Source of the DNA: Morinoia aosen
Lineage: Eukaryota > Arthropoda > Malacostraca > Amphipoda > Talitridae
Direction of reading: 5' to 3'
Length of the DNA stretch: 64,000 bases
Assembly: GCA_030386875.1 (NCBI GenBank)
Contig: CM059557.1
Coordinates: 57,986,514 to 58,050,513, forward strand
Below, one piece after another: positions 1-11,640 of this stretch; position 1 is the first letter of the stretch, and every line of letters begins with the position of its first letter. A program made the position numbers and the translations under genes. Under the pieces are notes generated by a model. The model ran no database searches, was not told the DNA's origin, and worked only from the letters and a program-made list of their open reading frames with translations.

Positions 1-669
1 TCAAGCCCAGCTTCATTTCACATGCTGTCTGAGGTACACTTTAAATGAAGCACGCTGTCTCAATACAGCGCATAGCATTGGCAAGCTTCGGAAACGTTTT
101 TGTATTTACTGATGACAAAGTATTCGACCGAAAAACAACGCTCCCAATCGAAAGCTCAGTTTCAACGTAGAAAATGAAACTCATGAATAACGCGCATAAA
201 ACAATACACTATTACAGTACGAGCAATTTTACAGAACACGCACGTTGGTGCCAGTAATATGCAGAGCTTTGTTGAGTACTGTCTACTTCAAATAGAAGAG
301 TTTGCATAGTTTTTTGGTCGTTGGTAAGTAAATGCACTCGTAGAATATTTGAATCTATTATTGACTCTGAAACAGGCACAACCGATGCACAAAAAGAACA
401 GCCACTCATGAAGTATGACTTAAAAAATCTACGAGGGATGTGTTGCGACCGTATATTTTTCATCTAAGAACCACACACTGACCTGCAACGCACTATCAGA
501 CTGTATATAGCACTACGAGAACATACAGACCTGCATGGCGCAAACATGCACAAAAACGCTGCTTCAGCAACGTATCGAATATTCAACCGCGTACCAACGT
601 ACCAAGTAAGTAACCTGCCCACATAGCCGGCAAGGGCTGGCCAATGCAAGCGAGGGAAAGCTATTACAG
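1..669. other. AT-rich intergenic DNA, nothing recognised
   Basis: No coding region, RNA gene or mobile-element end was recognised here. The short open frames on the minus strand that run into the following array are extensions of the repeat and not genes. Confidence 0.5.
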
Positions 670-2416
670 TTGAGAGCAGACCACCACAGTCGAGAGCAGA
701 CCACGACCGTCGAGAGCAGACCACGACAGTCGAGAGCAGACCACGACAGTCGAGAGCAGACCACGACAGTCGAGAGCAGACCACGACAGGCGAGAGCAGA
801 CCACGACAGTCGAGAGCAAACCACGACAGTCGAGAGCAGATCACGACAGGCGAGAACTCAGATCACGAAAGACGAGAGCAGACCACGACAGGCGAGAGCA
901 GACCACGACAGTCGAGAGCAGATCACGACAGTCGAGAGCAGACCACGACAGTCGAGAGCAGACCACGACAGTCGAGAGCAAACTACGACAGGCGAGAGCA
1001 GATCACGACAGGCGAGAGCAGACCACGACAGGCGAGAGCAGACCACGACAGGCGAGAGCAGACCCCGACAGGCGAGAGCAGACCACGACAGGCGAGAGCA
1101 GACCACGACAGTCGAGAGCAGATCACGACAGGCGAGAGCAGACCACGACAGGCGAGAGCAGACCACGACAGGCGAGAGCAAACCACGACAGTCGAGAGCA
1201 GATCACGACAGGCGAGAGCAGATCACGACAGGCGAGAGCAGACCACGACAGGCGAGAGCAGACCACGACAGGCGAGAGCAGACCACGACAGTCGAGAGCA
1301 GACCCCGACAGTCGAGAGCAGACCACGACAGTCGAGAGCAGATCACGACAGGCGAGAGCAGACCACGACAGGCGAGAGCAGACCACGACAGGCGAGAGCA
1401 GACCACGACATGCGAGAGCAGACCACGACAGTCGAGAGCAGACCACGACAGTCGAGAGCAGACCACGACAGTCGAGAGCAGACCACGACAGTCCAGAGCA
1501 GACCACGACAGTCGAGAGCAGACCACGACAGTCGAGAGCAGACCACCACAGTCGAGAGCAGACCACCACAGTCGAGAGCAGACCACGACAGTCGAGAGCA
1601 GACAACGACAGTCGAGAGCAGACCACGACAGTCGAGAGCAGACCACGACAGTCTAGAGCAGACCACGACAGGCGAGAGCAGACCACGACAGGCGAGAGCA
1701 GACCACGACAGTCGAGAGCAAACCACGACAGTCGAGAGCAGATCACGACAGGCGAGAGCAGATCACGACAGGCGAGAGCAGACCACGACAGGCGAGAGCA
1801 GACCACGACAGGCGAGAGCAGACCACGACAGGCGAGAGCAGACCACGACAGGCGAGAGCAGACCACGACAGTCGAGAGCAGACCACGACAGGCGAGAGCA
1901 GACTGCGACAGGCGAGAGCAGACCGCGACAGGCGGGAGCAGACCACGACAGTCGAGAGCAGACCACGACAGTCGAGAGTAGACCACGACAGGCGAAAGCA
2001 GACCACGACAGTCGAGAGCAGACCACGACAGGCGAGAGTAGACCACGACAGGCGAGAGCAGACCACGACAGTCGAGAGCAGACCACGACAGTCGAGAGCA
2101 GACCACGACAGGTGAGAGCAGACCACGACAGTCGAGAGCAGACCACGACAGGCGAGAGTAGACCACGACAGGCGAGAGTAGACCACGACAGGCGAGAGCA
2201 GACCACGACAGGCGAGAGCAGACCACGATAGTCGAGAGTAGACCACGACAGGCGAGGGCAGACCACGACAGGCGAGAGCAGACCACGACAGGCGAGAGCA
2301 GACCACGACAGTCGAGAGCAGACCACGACAGGCGAGAGCAGACCACGACAGGCGAGAGCAGACCACGACAGGCGAGAGCAGACCACGACAGTCGAGAGCA
2401 GACCACGACAGTCGAG
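670..2416. repeat. 20-bp minisatellite array, about 87 copies
   Basis: The unit is GACCACGACAGTCGAGAGCA, repeated head to tail with almost perfect 20-bp phase; one 2-bp insertion near 860 shifts the register. The commonest variation is T or G at unit position 12 (GTCGAG versus GGCGAG); rarer variants begin GATC or AACC. The plus strand carries at most about one T per unit, so stop codons are nearly absent. Because 20 is not a multiple of 3, every frame reads through a 60-bp (20-residue) cycle, giving open frames of 328 and 427 codons on opposite strands that I judge non-genic. The array abuts a CpG-rich patch on its right. The family is not one I can name. Confidence 0.97.
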
Positions 2417-2620
2417 GCATGGCACAGCCTGTCCCAACTGCAGGCGGAATATGACAGCAGAGAGCGGCGGCGGCGGCAAGAAGCGGGGGAGCTTATCGCC
2501 CCGGCGAGGTCTCAGGTGTGCTCGCGGGATGCCACTTTTTAAAGCCCGCTAGCCTGCGCAGCGATGGCGAAACAAAACAACGACGCGCGAGCGAGAGCAG
2601 GGTAATAGGGATGCGTCGCG
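2417..2620. other. CpG-rich patch flanking the 20-bp array
   Basis: The base composition changes abruptly from the AT-rich background to a GC- and CpG-rich segment (for example CGGCGGCGGCGGC near 2465 and ACGACGCGCGAGCGAG near 2580). A TTTTTAAA string near 2535 could be a TATA-like element, but there is no supporting open frame or initiator. It may be a small CpG island or the non-repetitive origin of the array. Confidence 0.35.
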
Positions 2621-3801
2621 AACAGAAATATGCATCGTAATTATCTTCTCCAAGTGTAAGATTTATCTACACTTTATCGATGAAGTATTTTTCATCTATA
2701 ATATTAGTATTTAGTTTTAATCACCTTTTGGAACATATTCTAGCAACATCAAGGCATATCAATTGCATGCAAAAAAACTATTGATGTTCTAAGCTGAAAT
2801 AGAACCTTGTCTAATTATAATTTTTAATTAATAGAGTTTACAACCAACGCACCACAGTAAATGACAAAGCTTAGACTCACTTTTTTATAGCAAACCTAAA
2901 ACGTGAATAATATTTTGCACAAGCATACAGCAACTGTTTTGTTCTTCCATGAATTGTATAAAGATTCTAAAACATAAAAATACAACAGTAAGCAACTTCA
3001 TTTAAATCGAGCAAACACAGAAATATTAAACGTTTTAAGCGTTTTTGAAAGACTTGAATAAAATATTAAAATTTTTATTCTCTGACGGATTGCACCCGAT
3101 CGACTAATGCATACGTAGAACTAAATTTGTAAGCGTAGATGAATTTACGCATGAAGATGAGAGTGTGAAAGGAAGGCGATGGCGTACGCTTATTTCCTCA
3201 CGTTTCTAATGGTGGAAGTCCGTTATGAAGGTCTAAACAGAGAAAATAGGTCAGCAACGTTGAATTTGTCGACCATAGCCTAAGTAAAAATTTTCTGTTT
3301 CTTTGGAACTCACATAAAAACTAGGAGCAACACTACAAAAAACAATCGGTCAATTCGATAATGAAAACATTTCAACGATTAGCCTTCACTACTAATGTTA
3401 GTAAAAGTCACCCACAATCTAGAGAACGAGCATTACAGGAATTTTTGTTTAATTCTGACCAATAAGTTCGGAGACCAGAGCGACGGCGAACGTAAGAGAG
3501 CCTCAGCCAGCAACGGAGGAGGAAAGAAGAGAGCCATGCGGAGGCAGCAACAGGAGCAATTGAGGTCCCGAGCGCTGCCCAGCGGGACTCATGGTAAAAT
3601 AATCACCAAAGTTAGTTAATTTGGTGCTCAAGAGTTACGCAATAATGATCATAGGCGACACAGAACAAGAGCCGACAACGTGCGGTGCGGCGCGCAAGGT
3701 CAGCAAGTCACTGAGAGCTAATGAAGAGGGAACGAGGGGTCGTGTTATGGGCGGCAGTCCCCTGAGGCACCGTGAGCCGCCGCGCGTTACTAAAACCCAC
3801 A
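2621..3801. other. Intergenic DNA, AT-rich then GC-richer toward the next array
   Basis: From 2621 to about 3450 the sequence is AT-rich with nothing recognised. From about 3470 it becomes GC-richer, with a short open frame at 3395-3619 that has no recognisable domain and probably reflects base composition next to the 52-bp array. Confidence 0.4.
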
Positions 3802-4508
3802 CTCAGGCCGGCGTCTGCCTATGCCGCGCGTCCCAAGCACCCACACTGCAGCGCTCAGGCCGGCGTCTGCCAATGCCACACGTCCCAAGCACCCACACTG
3901 CAGCGCTCAGGCCGGCGTCTGCCAATGCCACACGTCCCAAGCACCCACACTGCAGCGCTCAGGCCGGCGTCTGCCAATGCCACACGTCCCAAGCACCCAC
4001 ACTGCAGCGCTCAGGCCGGCGTCTGCCAACGCCACACGTCCCAAGCACCCACACTGCAGCGCTCAGTCCGGCGTCTGCCTATGCCACACGTCCCAAGCAC
4101 CCACACTGCAGCGCTCAGGCCGGCGTCTGCCTATGCCACACGTCCCAAGCACCCACACTGCAGCGCTCAGGCCGGCGTCTGCCTATGCCACACGTCCCAA
4201 GCACCCACACTGCAACGCTCAGGCCGGCGTCTGCCAATGCCACACGTCCCAAGCACCCACACTGCAGCGCTCAGGCCGGCGTCTGCCTATGCCACACGTC
4301 CCAAGCACCCACACTGCAGCGCTCAGGCCGGCGTCTGCCTATGCCACACGTCCCAAGCACCCACACTGCAGCGCTCAGGCCGGCGTCTGCCTATGCCACA
4401 CGTCCCAAGCACCCACACTGCAACGCTCAGGCCGGCGTCTGCCTATGCCACACGTCCCAAGCACCCACACTGCAGCGCTCAGGCCGGCGTCTGCCAATGC
4501 CACACGTC
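3802..4508. repeat. 52-bp minisatellite array, 13.6 copies
   Basis: Unit starts (CTCAGGCCGGCGTCTGCC) recur exactly every 52 bp from 3802 to 4478. The last unit is cut at CACACGT. Copies are nearly identical and differ mainly at GCCTATGCC versus GCCAATGCC, GCAGCG versus GCAACG, and a single AGTCCGG. Since 52 mod 3 is 1, all three plus frames are open through the array (open frames of 251-299 codons). The phase-shifted reuse of one nucleotide unit in three frames argues against real coding. Confidence 0.97.
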
Positions 4509-4785
4509 AGCAACAACTAACGATAAAGTTGCGGAAATTAAAATTTGATTGCTCCGTTCTGGTTTGGATGGGATAAGTTCGGATGAGAACGATATAAGAA
4601 TAAAGTTTCTCTTCTAAAAGCTGCAATATTCCCCTAGGTTTAGGCATGTGAAGAGACGGAACAATTGAATCAAAGAAGGTTAAAAAGTCTTGATCAAAAG
4701 CGGCTTCTCGCACAGTCCTCGATGGAGTAATGCGCTAGTCAGGTTTACTCAAGTCGTCCTCAAGAAAAAACTGAAAAAATTGTAC
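4509..4785. other. Intergenic DNA, nothing recognised
   Basis: AT-rich spacer between the 52-bp array and R1 copy a. No feature supported. Confidence 0.4.
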
Positions 4786-4797
4786 ATTATAACGCAG

Positions 4798-5153
4798 ATT
4801 AGATTAGATGTTAGTTCAAGCCTCTCTAACCCCAACAAAGGCGTTCCAAGGAGAGATAGGCAACATTTAGCATAGAGTTAGGGGAACGCGGAATCTATGC
4901 ACAAGTAGCATGGAGACAGTAAGTTGAGAGGGAAGTATTTGAAACAAGATGAGAGAAAAATAAGTAAAAAATAGGTGCTGAGAAACACGACAGCAGTGAA
5001 CCGAAAAAATATGGTCGGTAACTAAACAAAAAAAGAAGCTTCTTCTATTTCAACAAAAGGATAGTCTACCTAACCTTTTGCTCGGGACCTCTCCTATTCC
5101 TCTCGGGAGCGCTAATTCTCATATTCACAATAGATGTATCCCCCTCAGGGGAA
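4798..5153 (-). mobile_element. R1 dispersed retroposon-like element, copy a
   Basis: This is a copy of a roughly 350-bp family recognised by the shared strings GAACGCGGAATCTATGCACA, GACAGCAGTGAACCGAAAAA and GGGAGCGCTAATTC. It is flanked by an imperfect 12-bp target-site duplication (ATTATAACGCAG at 4786-4797; ATTATAGAGCAG at 5154-5165). The left plus-strand end carries a short GATTA tandem. Read on the minus strand this is a simple-repeat 3' tail, which together with the duplications suggests a SINE or a short LINE 3' end in minus orientation. I cannot see a clear RNA polymerase III promoter, so the class is inferred. Confidence 0.75.
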
Positions 5154-5165
5154 ATTATAGAGCAG

Positions 5166-6224
5166 GTTGAAGTTTTTACATCCTTACAGAAGATTTCAAT
5201 ACAAAGAATAAATTATGTTAATCGGCTCCGCAAAATAATTTTATGTGAAGTCCAGCAAATGGGAGGTTGAAGCAACTCATGCATTGCGCAAAGCAGTGTA
5301 AAGTAAAGGAAAGAATTACATCCGTAGTACACAACCTGAAATCGCAGGAATTTCTAAACCAAAAGGCAGTATCTCACGATATGGAGTCAGACCTCACTGA
5401 AAAGAATAAAACCAACTAAATTATTTTCACGAAAGTTAAAATTGGTCTTAAATAATTCAAAACCATGATAAACCCCATTCGTAGACGTCGTTACACCTAT
5501 CACTTTACCTCGTGGTTTAGAGTTCATCAAAAGGACTTTACCTACAGGGCCTTTTTAAGGTGGTTCACAAGCGGTACGCCGTTCATGGCAAAATGTACGA
5601 AATTAATGGCGACTAGAAAATATTGTAAAATAAATGAAACATATTTTTCACCAAAAAGAAGCAGGTTCGTCGGGAGGCTGACGCAGGCGAGGAGTTGAGA
5701 AGACAAAGGTGCTGAAGCCGATACGAGGAAGCGTTGGGGCTGGAACACCAGCATTTACGTGGCCATTTTCAAAGTCACGTTGCTATTTTCGTTACATGTG
5801 CTCACAGGGAAACAGTAGTTACTTCTAAGTTAATAAAATTCAAAACTTTTAGGAACATTTGGAAAAATGTGTAAATTACAACGTTTCTAGAATAATTGTT
5901 GAAGAGCGTTTTCATTTTGAGTACCTTGATTTGAAACACAGTATAATATTTCGTCATTTATCATTCGCCAACACCAATTAAACGGCCATTTTGCTCACAA
6001 ATTTAATTTTGAACAAATTTTGATTGAGTTGAACGATATGACGTGCCACACTGCTGTCAAGACCCGCACACGTGGCAATGAAAAATTGTTGTCACTAATT
6101 TCAAAAAGTTAACATTCGCTCGCATAGTACCTGCCTCGAAAATAAATAGCGTCAAGCCTTATCCTTAAAGCTAATCAGATGTCAGAAAATATTTCACTGT
6201 ACACGGCGCAACCTATAATAGATT
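5166..6224. other. Intergenic DNA, nothing recognised
   Basis: AT-rich. Short open frames at 5465-5698 (plus) and 5542-5754 (minus) overlap each other and show no recognisable domain. Confidence 0.4.
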
Positions 6225-6900
6225 AAATTAAATTACAAATTAGTTCAAGCATTTCTAATCACAACCAAGGTGTTCCCAAAAGTGGAAGGAAGACGGCACT
6301 ATTTAGTATGGAATTAAAGAAATCCATTCAAAGGGTGTGTCGATTGATTGATTAAAAAATTAGTTTTAGCCTTTCTCTACCCCAACAAAGATGTTCAAAG
6401 AGAGGAAGAATGAAGGCACCATTTAGTATGTAGTTAAGGAAACGTGGAATCTATGCACAAAGGGTGTTCTTGCAAAGGATCCCGTGCGCACAGAAACAGT
6501 AAGGTAGAAAGAAAGGATATCAAACAAGATAAAAGTTGAAGAATAAAGTCAGAGGTACTGAAAACCAGGACAGCAGTGAACCGAGAAAAAGATGGTTCCT
6601 AACAAAACAAAAAACATTTTATTTCAACAACAAAAAAAGGCCTACCTAACTCTCAGCTCAGGACCTCACATTTTCCACCCGGGATGCAAAAGGTGCGTCC
6701 CTACACCTCGCGCATAAACCCGTATAATAGAAAGAAGCGTATAAAACAAGATAAAAGTTCCAGAAGAAAGTAATAGAAGCTGAAAAAAGACAGCAGTGAA
6801 CCGAAAAAATGGGCTCCAACTGCACGACAGAAAACATTTTGCAACAAACGGAAGACCTACCTAACATTTTATCTCTAGGAGCGGTATTTTCATGTGAAAG
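6225..6900 (-). mobile_element. R1 copy b, outer element split by a second R1
   Basis: The outer element is in two pieces, 6225-6341 and about 6700-6900. The first piece carries the family tail and the TTTAGTATGGAATTAAAG section. The second resumes with the downstream section (TATAAAACAAGATAAAAG, GACAGCAGTGAACCGAAAAA, CCTACCTAACATTTT). The break falls in the family sequence CAAAGGGTGTGTTCCC, which appears on both sides of the inserted inner copy. The 75-codon open frame at 6809-7036 is derived from this element and its flank and is not a gene. Confidence 0.65.
6342..6686 (-). mobile_element. R1 copy b2, nested inside copy b
   Basis: This is a 345-bp R1 copy with a GATT-repeat tail on its left. 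It is flanked by CAAAGGGTGTGTC at 6329-6341 and CAAAAGGTGCGTC at 6687-6699, a 13-bp duplication with two mismatches. The duplication is itself R1 sequence, so the insertion target was an older R1 copy. Confidence 0.75.
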
Positions 6901-8850
6901 ATATAAGCGGTTTTACAAAATAGGGAGACAATTCTACGTCCAAGAACTTGTCCGGACAAATGAAACTGTACTAAGAGCATTTAAGCTGAATGAAGAAGGT
7001 TTTGCTTTATTTTTTACCACGAAATTATTTAATTAACAACAAACTAGAGTAAAAATAAATTGCGAGAACATCCCTTACGAAATGAAGGTCGAATTTTGAT
7101 CATAAGGAAATAAAAACAAGGCACAATGAGCACGGACCACTGCGGGAGTTGTACTTGGAAGGCCTCAGTAATTGGGCACATGTAGGAAGCCAAGGCTCGG
7201 CGCGCCCCTCGGTGCCCAGTATCGTTTGCGCTCCATTCGCATCTTCCCTGGCCTTTGTCCACGCTCTTTAAGGGCTCAACTCAAAGGCGCCCAACTCGAT
7301 AGCTTTCTGTCCATTGTAAAGCCTTGTTACTATTCTTCTGCCAGGACCAGGAATCCTCGGATTCCATCTTTTTACGAATCCCAAAGCAACAAGACCATTA
7401 CCGATATTGGGAATACAGGCTCTAAGCACACGGAACAGGAACGGTAGAAGCACGGAACTTTGCACAGATTTTGCATGCGAGACTTCGCAAATGATCTGCA
7501 AGAAAACGTTTGCATACAGCAGTCGAGGATGAATTCGAGAAATGTAGTTTCTGCTCACGCCTGAAAAGAACGAATTGCGGCAACCGCAACTTCCGCTCAA
7601 GATGAGAGCACTAGAAAATTCGGGTTCGCATTGCAGCGACCATCATTTGGCGCACGCGACTGAAAGCAGCGGTCTCAAAAAATTACACTCCACACCACCA
7701 TTATAAAGTACCAAGCTGCGGGAGACGACTGATGATTATTGCGAAAGAATGAAACTAATTCAAAACCGGATATTTGAACTTCATATTTATTCCTTGCAGT
7801 TTTAGAATATGAAATAAAAAACGAAGAGAATCGTACTTTTAATAGCATGCCAAAAATGAACATTAACTAAAAGCAGAAATTACTGAACGAAAGGAATATC
7901 CATACTTTTCTTGTGAGAACTACGAGCATATACTAAATACCATTCCATCGAATCTTAGAAAAGGAATTTTTAAAAGGCATTCTAACTTTGATCACGAACG
8001 AAACTAAAACTACTTAAACAGAGAACAACTCGAATAACACTCTGCTAAACTAATACACTAACGTAAATCATAGCACATAATACCTCTTTTACGTGCGAGT
8101 TATTTCAGTGTAAAAATTAGGACGCTCAGTTGAAAAGGCTACTGCAAAACAATCACTCATTAGACGACTTCTATTGAAAACATTACGTCCGCACGGCAAC
8201 CTAAGCAAACGTAGAGCACTAGTCGTATCGCAGATCGAGAAATCAACCCCATATTGGTTGCTGAGCACATAGAGCTCTGGCAAAGGAAGGAGGGTAAAAG
8301 ATGATGAGGATCTGTGAGAGGACGAGGGTTCTAGTAGCGAGAGCGAGGCTTTGATAGGTCAATGGGTATCAGTGTTTAATTAACTCCACCCTGAGCACTC
8401 TGTGTGAGAGGCCCTAGAGAGGCGCGAACACCTAACGAGGCGTAGATGCTGGAGCTTCTAAAGTGAAGCACGTCAGAGAGACTAGATGGAGGTCAGCACA
8501 GATCTGCAGGCCCGCGTGTCGCTACTCAGAGCTGCATCAGATCTCTCACACCGCAAAGGCGTCACTCAGGACGCAGCATCGTCTTATAGCCGACGTCTCG
8601 AGTCACAGACATCCTTGATTAGATGGTGTTGCGGTGGCACAAAACAACGCAGGCAGGGACTTCACACCCTCACATCACGCAAGGCAATTCTGCGCTCTTA
8701 TTGAATAGATTCAAGTGCAATTCCATTATGGGAGTGATTTATACCTATATGTACAGAAGATAGAGAGGATTATATCTTTTTGGATAATTTGTTTAAATTT
8801 TAGAATGGGTAGATTTACTCCAATACTCCAGACTGTACTTTAAAATATCA
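6901..8850. other. Intergenic DNA, nothing recognised
   Basis: No element ends or coding exons recognised. Overlapping opposite-strand open frames at 7172-7447 and 7268-7600 lie in a locally GC-richer stretch and have no recognisable domain. Confidence 0.4.
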
Positions 8851-8854
8851 ATGG

Positions 8855-9135
8855 CCACGGCTCATATCATTAGCTTAGATTTATATCATTGGCTTGGATG
8901 CGTACCATTAGCTTAGATATGTAACGTTAGCGTAAGCGTGAACCATTAGCTTGGATACGCACCAGTGACTTGGATGCCCCCATTGGATTGGATGCGTACC
9001 ATTCTCTGGGACACGTGCCATTCGTTGGAGTGAGTACCGTTAGCTTGAGTGTGCACCATAAGCTAAGATTTGCATGCAACTGTCAACTTGGGTGCACACC
9101 ATCAGCCTGGTCTCGCATGTAACCATTAGCTTCGG
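8855..9135. repeat. Degenerate tandem repeat, unit about 22-24 bp
   Basis: Diverged copies of a unit resembling ACCATTAGCTTGGATGCGT follow one another about a dozen times (CATTAGCTTAGAT, CATTGGCTTGGATGCG, CCATTAGCTTGGATACGC, CCGTTAGCTTGAGTGTGC). Unit lengths drift, consistent with an old array. Confidence 0.75.
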
Positions 9136-9205
9136 AGAGAAGCACGGGGACAAGCATGAATTCGTTTACGCGGAATGAGTTCATCACTTTGTAAGGGACG
9201 CGCCT

Positions 9206-9332
9206 CGTGAGTTGAGGCGAGACAGGCGGCACAACTGAGGAGACACAGCTCATGAGTTGAGGCGAGACATGCGGCAGAACTGAGGAGACACGTCCAGAGA
9301 AGTTGATATGTAACAGGCGGCACAACTGAGGC
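9206..9332. repeat. 45-bp tandem repeat, about 2.7 copies
   Basis: Two near-identical 45-bp units begin CGTGAGTTGAGGCGAGACAG and CATGAGTTGAGGCGAGACAT. A third, partial unit keeps CAGGCGGCACAACTGAGG. It follows directly after the degenerate 22-24-bp array. The 105-codon minus-strand open frame over this block is repeat-derived. Confidence 0.8.
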
Positions 9333-11640
9333 AGACGCCTACACAAACATACAACGCACCGATTACCGAGATCTTGCAGTGCGTTCAGACAGTTTCTCAA
9401 AACAAGTCATACATTCTTGTTAAATTCAAAACAACAGAAGTAATCGCCACCGTCTCCACTCAAATTAAATACCAGGCCGCAAAAGTAACTAATCGGAGTG
9501 ACAGTACAAGTCAAAACATATTTTTTACGTTATTTAGAACGATGTATTATTTACAAATAAAGCATCATAAAAAATATTCTAAATCAACAATAACAAGAAG
9601 ACATTTAAAAATATTGGAACACTGAAATCCCTAGATGTATCTTTGAAGCGAACTGATCAGCAGTTAGACAACTAATTTAAAAAACTCAAAAGGAAATCAG
9701 CAATTCCAGAGAAATAATAAGTCATTCGAGGACAGTAAGTTCTGACACCGCGAAATAAAAATGTTAGAATCGGAAGTTGCGCAATGATGTTAGTAGGGTG
9801 GCTGTCACCTCAGCGCTGCCGCCTTGCCAAGAAGCGCGCACGTCAGCACGCCCGAGCGCCTTTGAGCCACAGAGGGACGGCTACAGGGAAGCTGCCGAAG
9901 CACATCTCCATGGCGCTCTAACAATGCCGCGAGTAATGTCATCCCTCGTATCAGGTTTGCAGAGAAATGAGAGCAAGTGTCATTATGGGAAGCCAATGCT
10001 TCGGAGCATAAGACAAAAGAAACAAGAGGAGCAGCGAGACTGCAACGCAAGGGAGTAACTCGAGAGGAAACCAGTAATGGAGTGACCTCACCCACCGTTC
10101 TCTTCCAAAATAATGACCAACGCTCTTCTGAAGCTTTGCACTTACAGTCCATGAGAAGACCTCTCTAAAAATAGCAAAACAAAATTTTCGATCAGAAAGA
10201 AACGATAAAATATCCGGCCCAGCGTGCCGAGATATAACACGCGATATACTAAAAGAAAAAGTTTCGACAGATGAACTGATGCGATGAATAGAAATTTATT
10301 TTGAGGCTACTGTTGCGGCCTCCTTGATGAGTAATTGAAGCTCGGACTGCGCTGCGACAAACGTGAGCAGAGTCCAGTGAACTCGGCAGCGCCGCAATCG
10401 GAGAAGCGAGCGCACAAGTCACAAAATCCAGCACACAAATTCCGGCCGACAAAGGAACAAATGTTTAACAGTCCTCGCAGCAAAACAGGAAATCGAAGTA
10501 TAACGCAACACTGGAGAAATTTAAAGTACTAGATTAATGTTTATCAGCCAAGTGTTCATAAAGTTAACCATAAGACATCCACATGAGGTATATTTTCTGC
10601 TATTGTACAGCCAAGGAAACAAATATACTTCAAAAATAAAATAAGAGAAAGAAGTACGAGAAGAATTTATTATTAGATAACAAACACCTCCTCAATTGAA
10701 TGGTTTCAATTCTAAGAATCCAGCACACAGTATCTCACTATTGACTCACTTGTGCGATAATTGGCACTTCTTCGCAACTGTCTTCGGTTATAACTGAGGC
10801 AAAACAAATGAGGGAACATTCCCTACATATTTATAAAAAGCAGTCTCTAACACACTTTTAGAGCAAAGTAACTGCAGTAACTTATTATTCATACATTTAA
10901 TATTCTAGAATATTTCTTAACTATGAAACATCATTTCACGAATTGGGTAAAACTAAACGGCAACACCGCACACGCGCAACACTGTTATAAGCGCAAAAAT
11001 TGTACCATCCCTGAGTCTACGGTAAGCGTTGCCCCGGGTAGCTATTTGGCCGCATTGTGCAAGCAAAGAAATGTAACCACACTGCTTCCACATAAAATGT
11101 ATTTCCTAAGCCAAACTCTACATTGAGCTGGGCACCGTCCACGCAGACCCAGGCAGGCCAGGCGGCCAAGAGATGCGGCACGGTGCAGCAGAAGGCCGGT
11201 GACCACCCCTTTGTGTGCCTGTGGCTGTAGGCAGTCACGGTGGTGTCGAAACCATTGGTCAGGCGGCGGGTCTGAGGCGGTATCGCGACCAGATCGTCCG
11301 GCCACAAACACACTCAATTTAAAAGCCTCGGCCACAACAATGGAAGCAATCCTAGCTTATCGCCGCTCCTCGGCTCCCTCTTCCAGGCGGAGGACGTTCT
11401 CCACTGAAGCCCAACAATTGCGTCTTCCAGCTTGCCGATAACACATTTGACAACGGAAGTCACAAAGGAGACCCCTAAAACCATATTATTTCTAATAAAT
11501 AACGGTACAAGCAGTAAGGGCCTGCAGCCTTGAAGTTACAAGAAACACTTCCAACGTTTTAGAGCTCGAAAGACAACCTTCTTTCTAGGCCTCGACTGAA
11601 TTCAGAATATTACTAAAAAATAACTTATTCACACTGGAAG
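9333..11640. other. Intergenic DNA, nothing recognised
   Basis: Mostly AT-rich. GC-richer patches near 9780-9900 and 11120-11440 give opposing open frames of about 80-115 codons with no recognisable domain. These look like compositional open frames. Confidence 0.4.

Noticed and set aside
670..2416. CRISPR array
   Set aside because: The 20-bp units are contiguous with no unique spacers, and the context is a eukaryotic repeat-rich genome.
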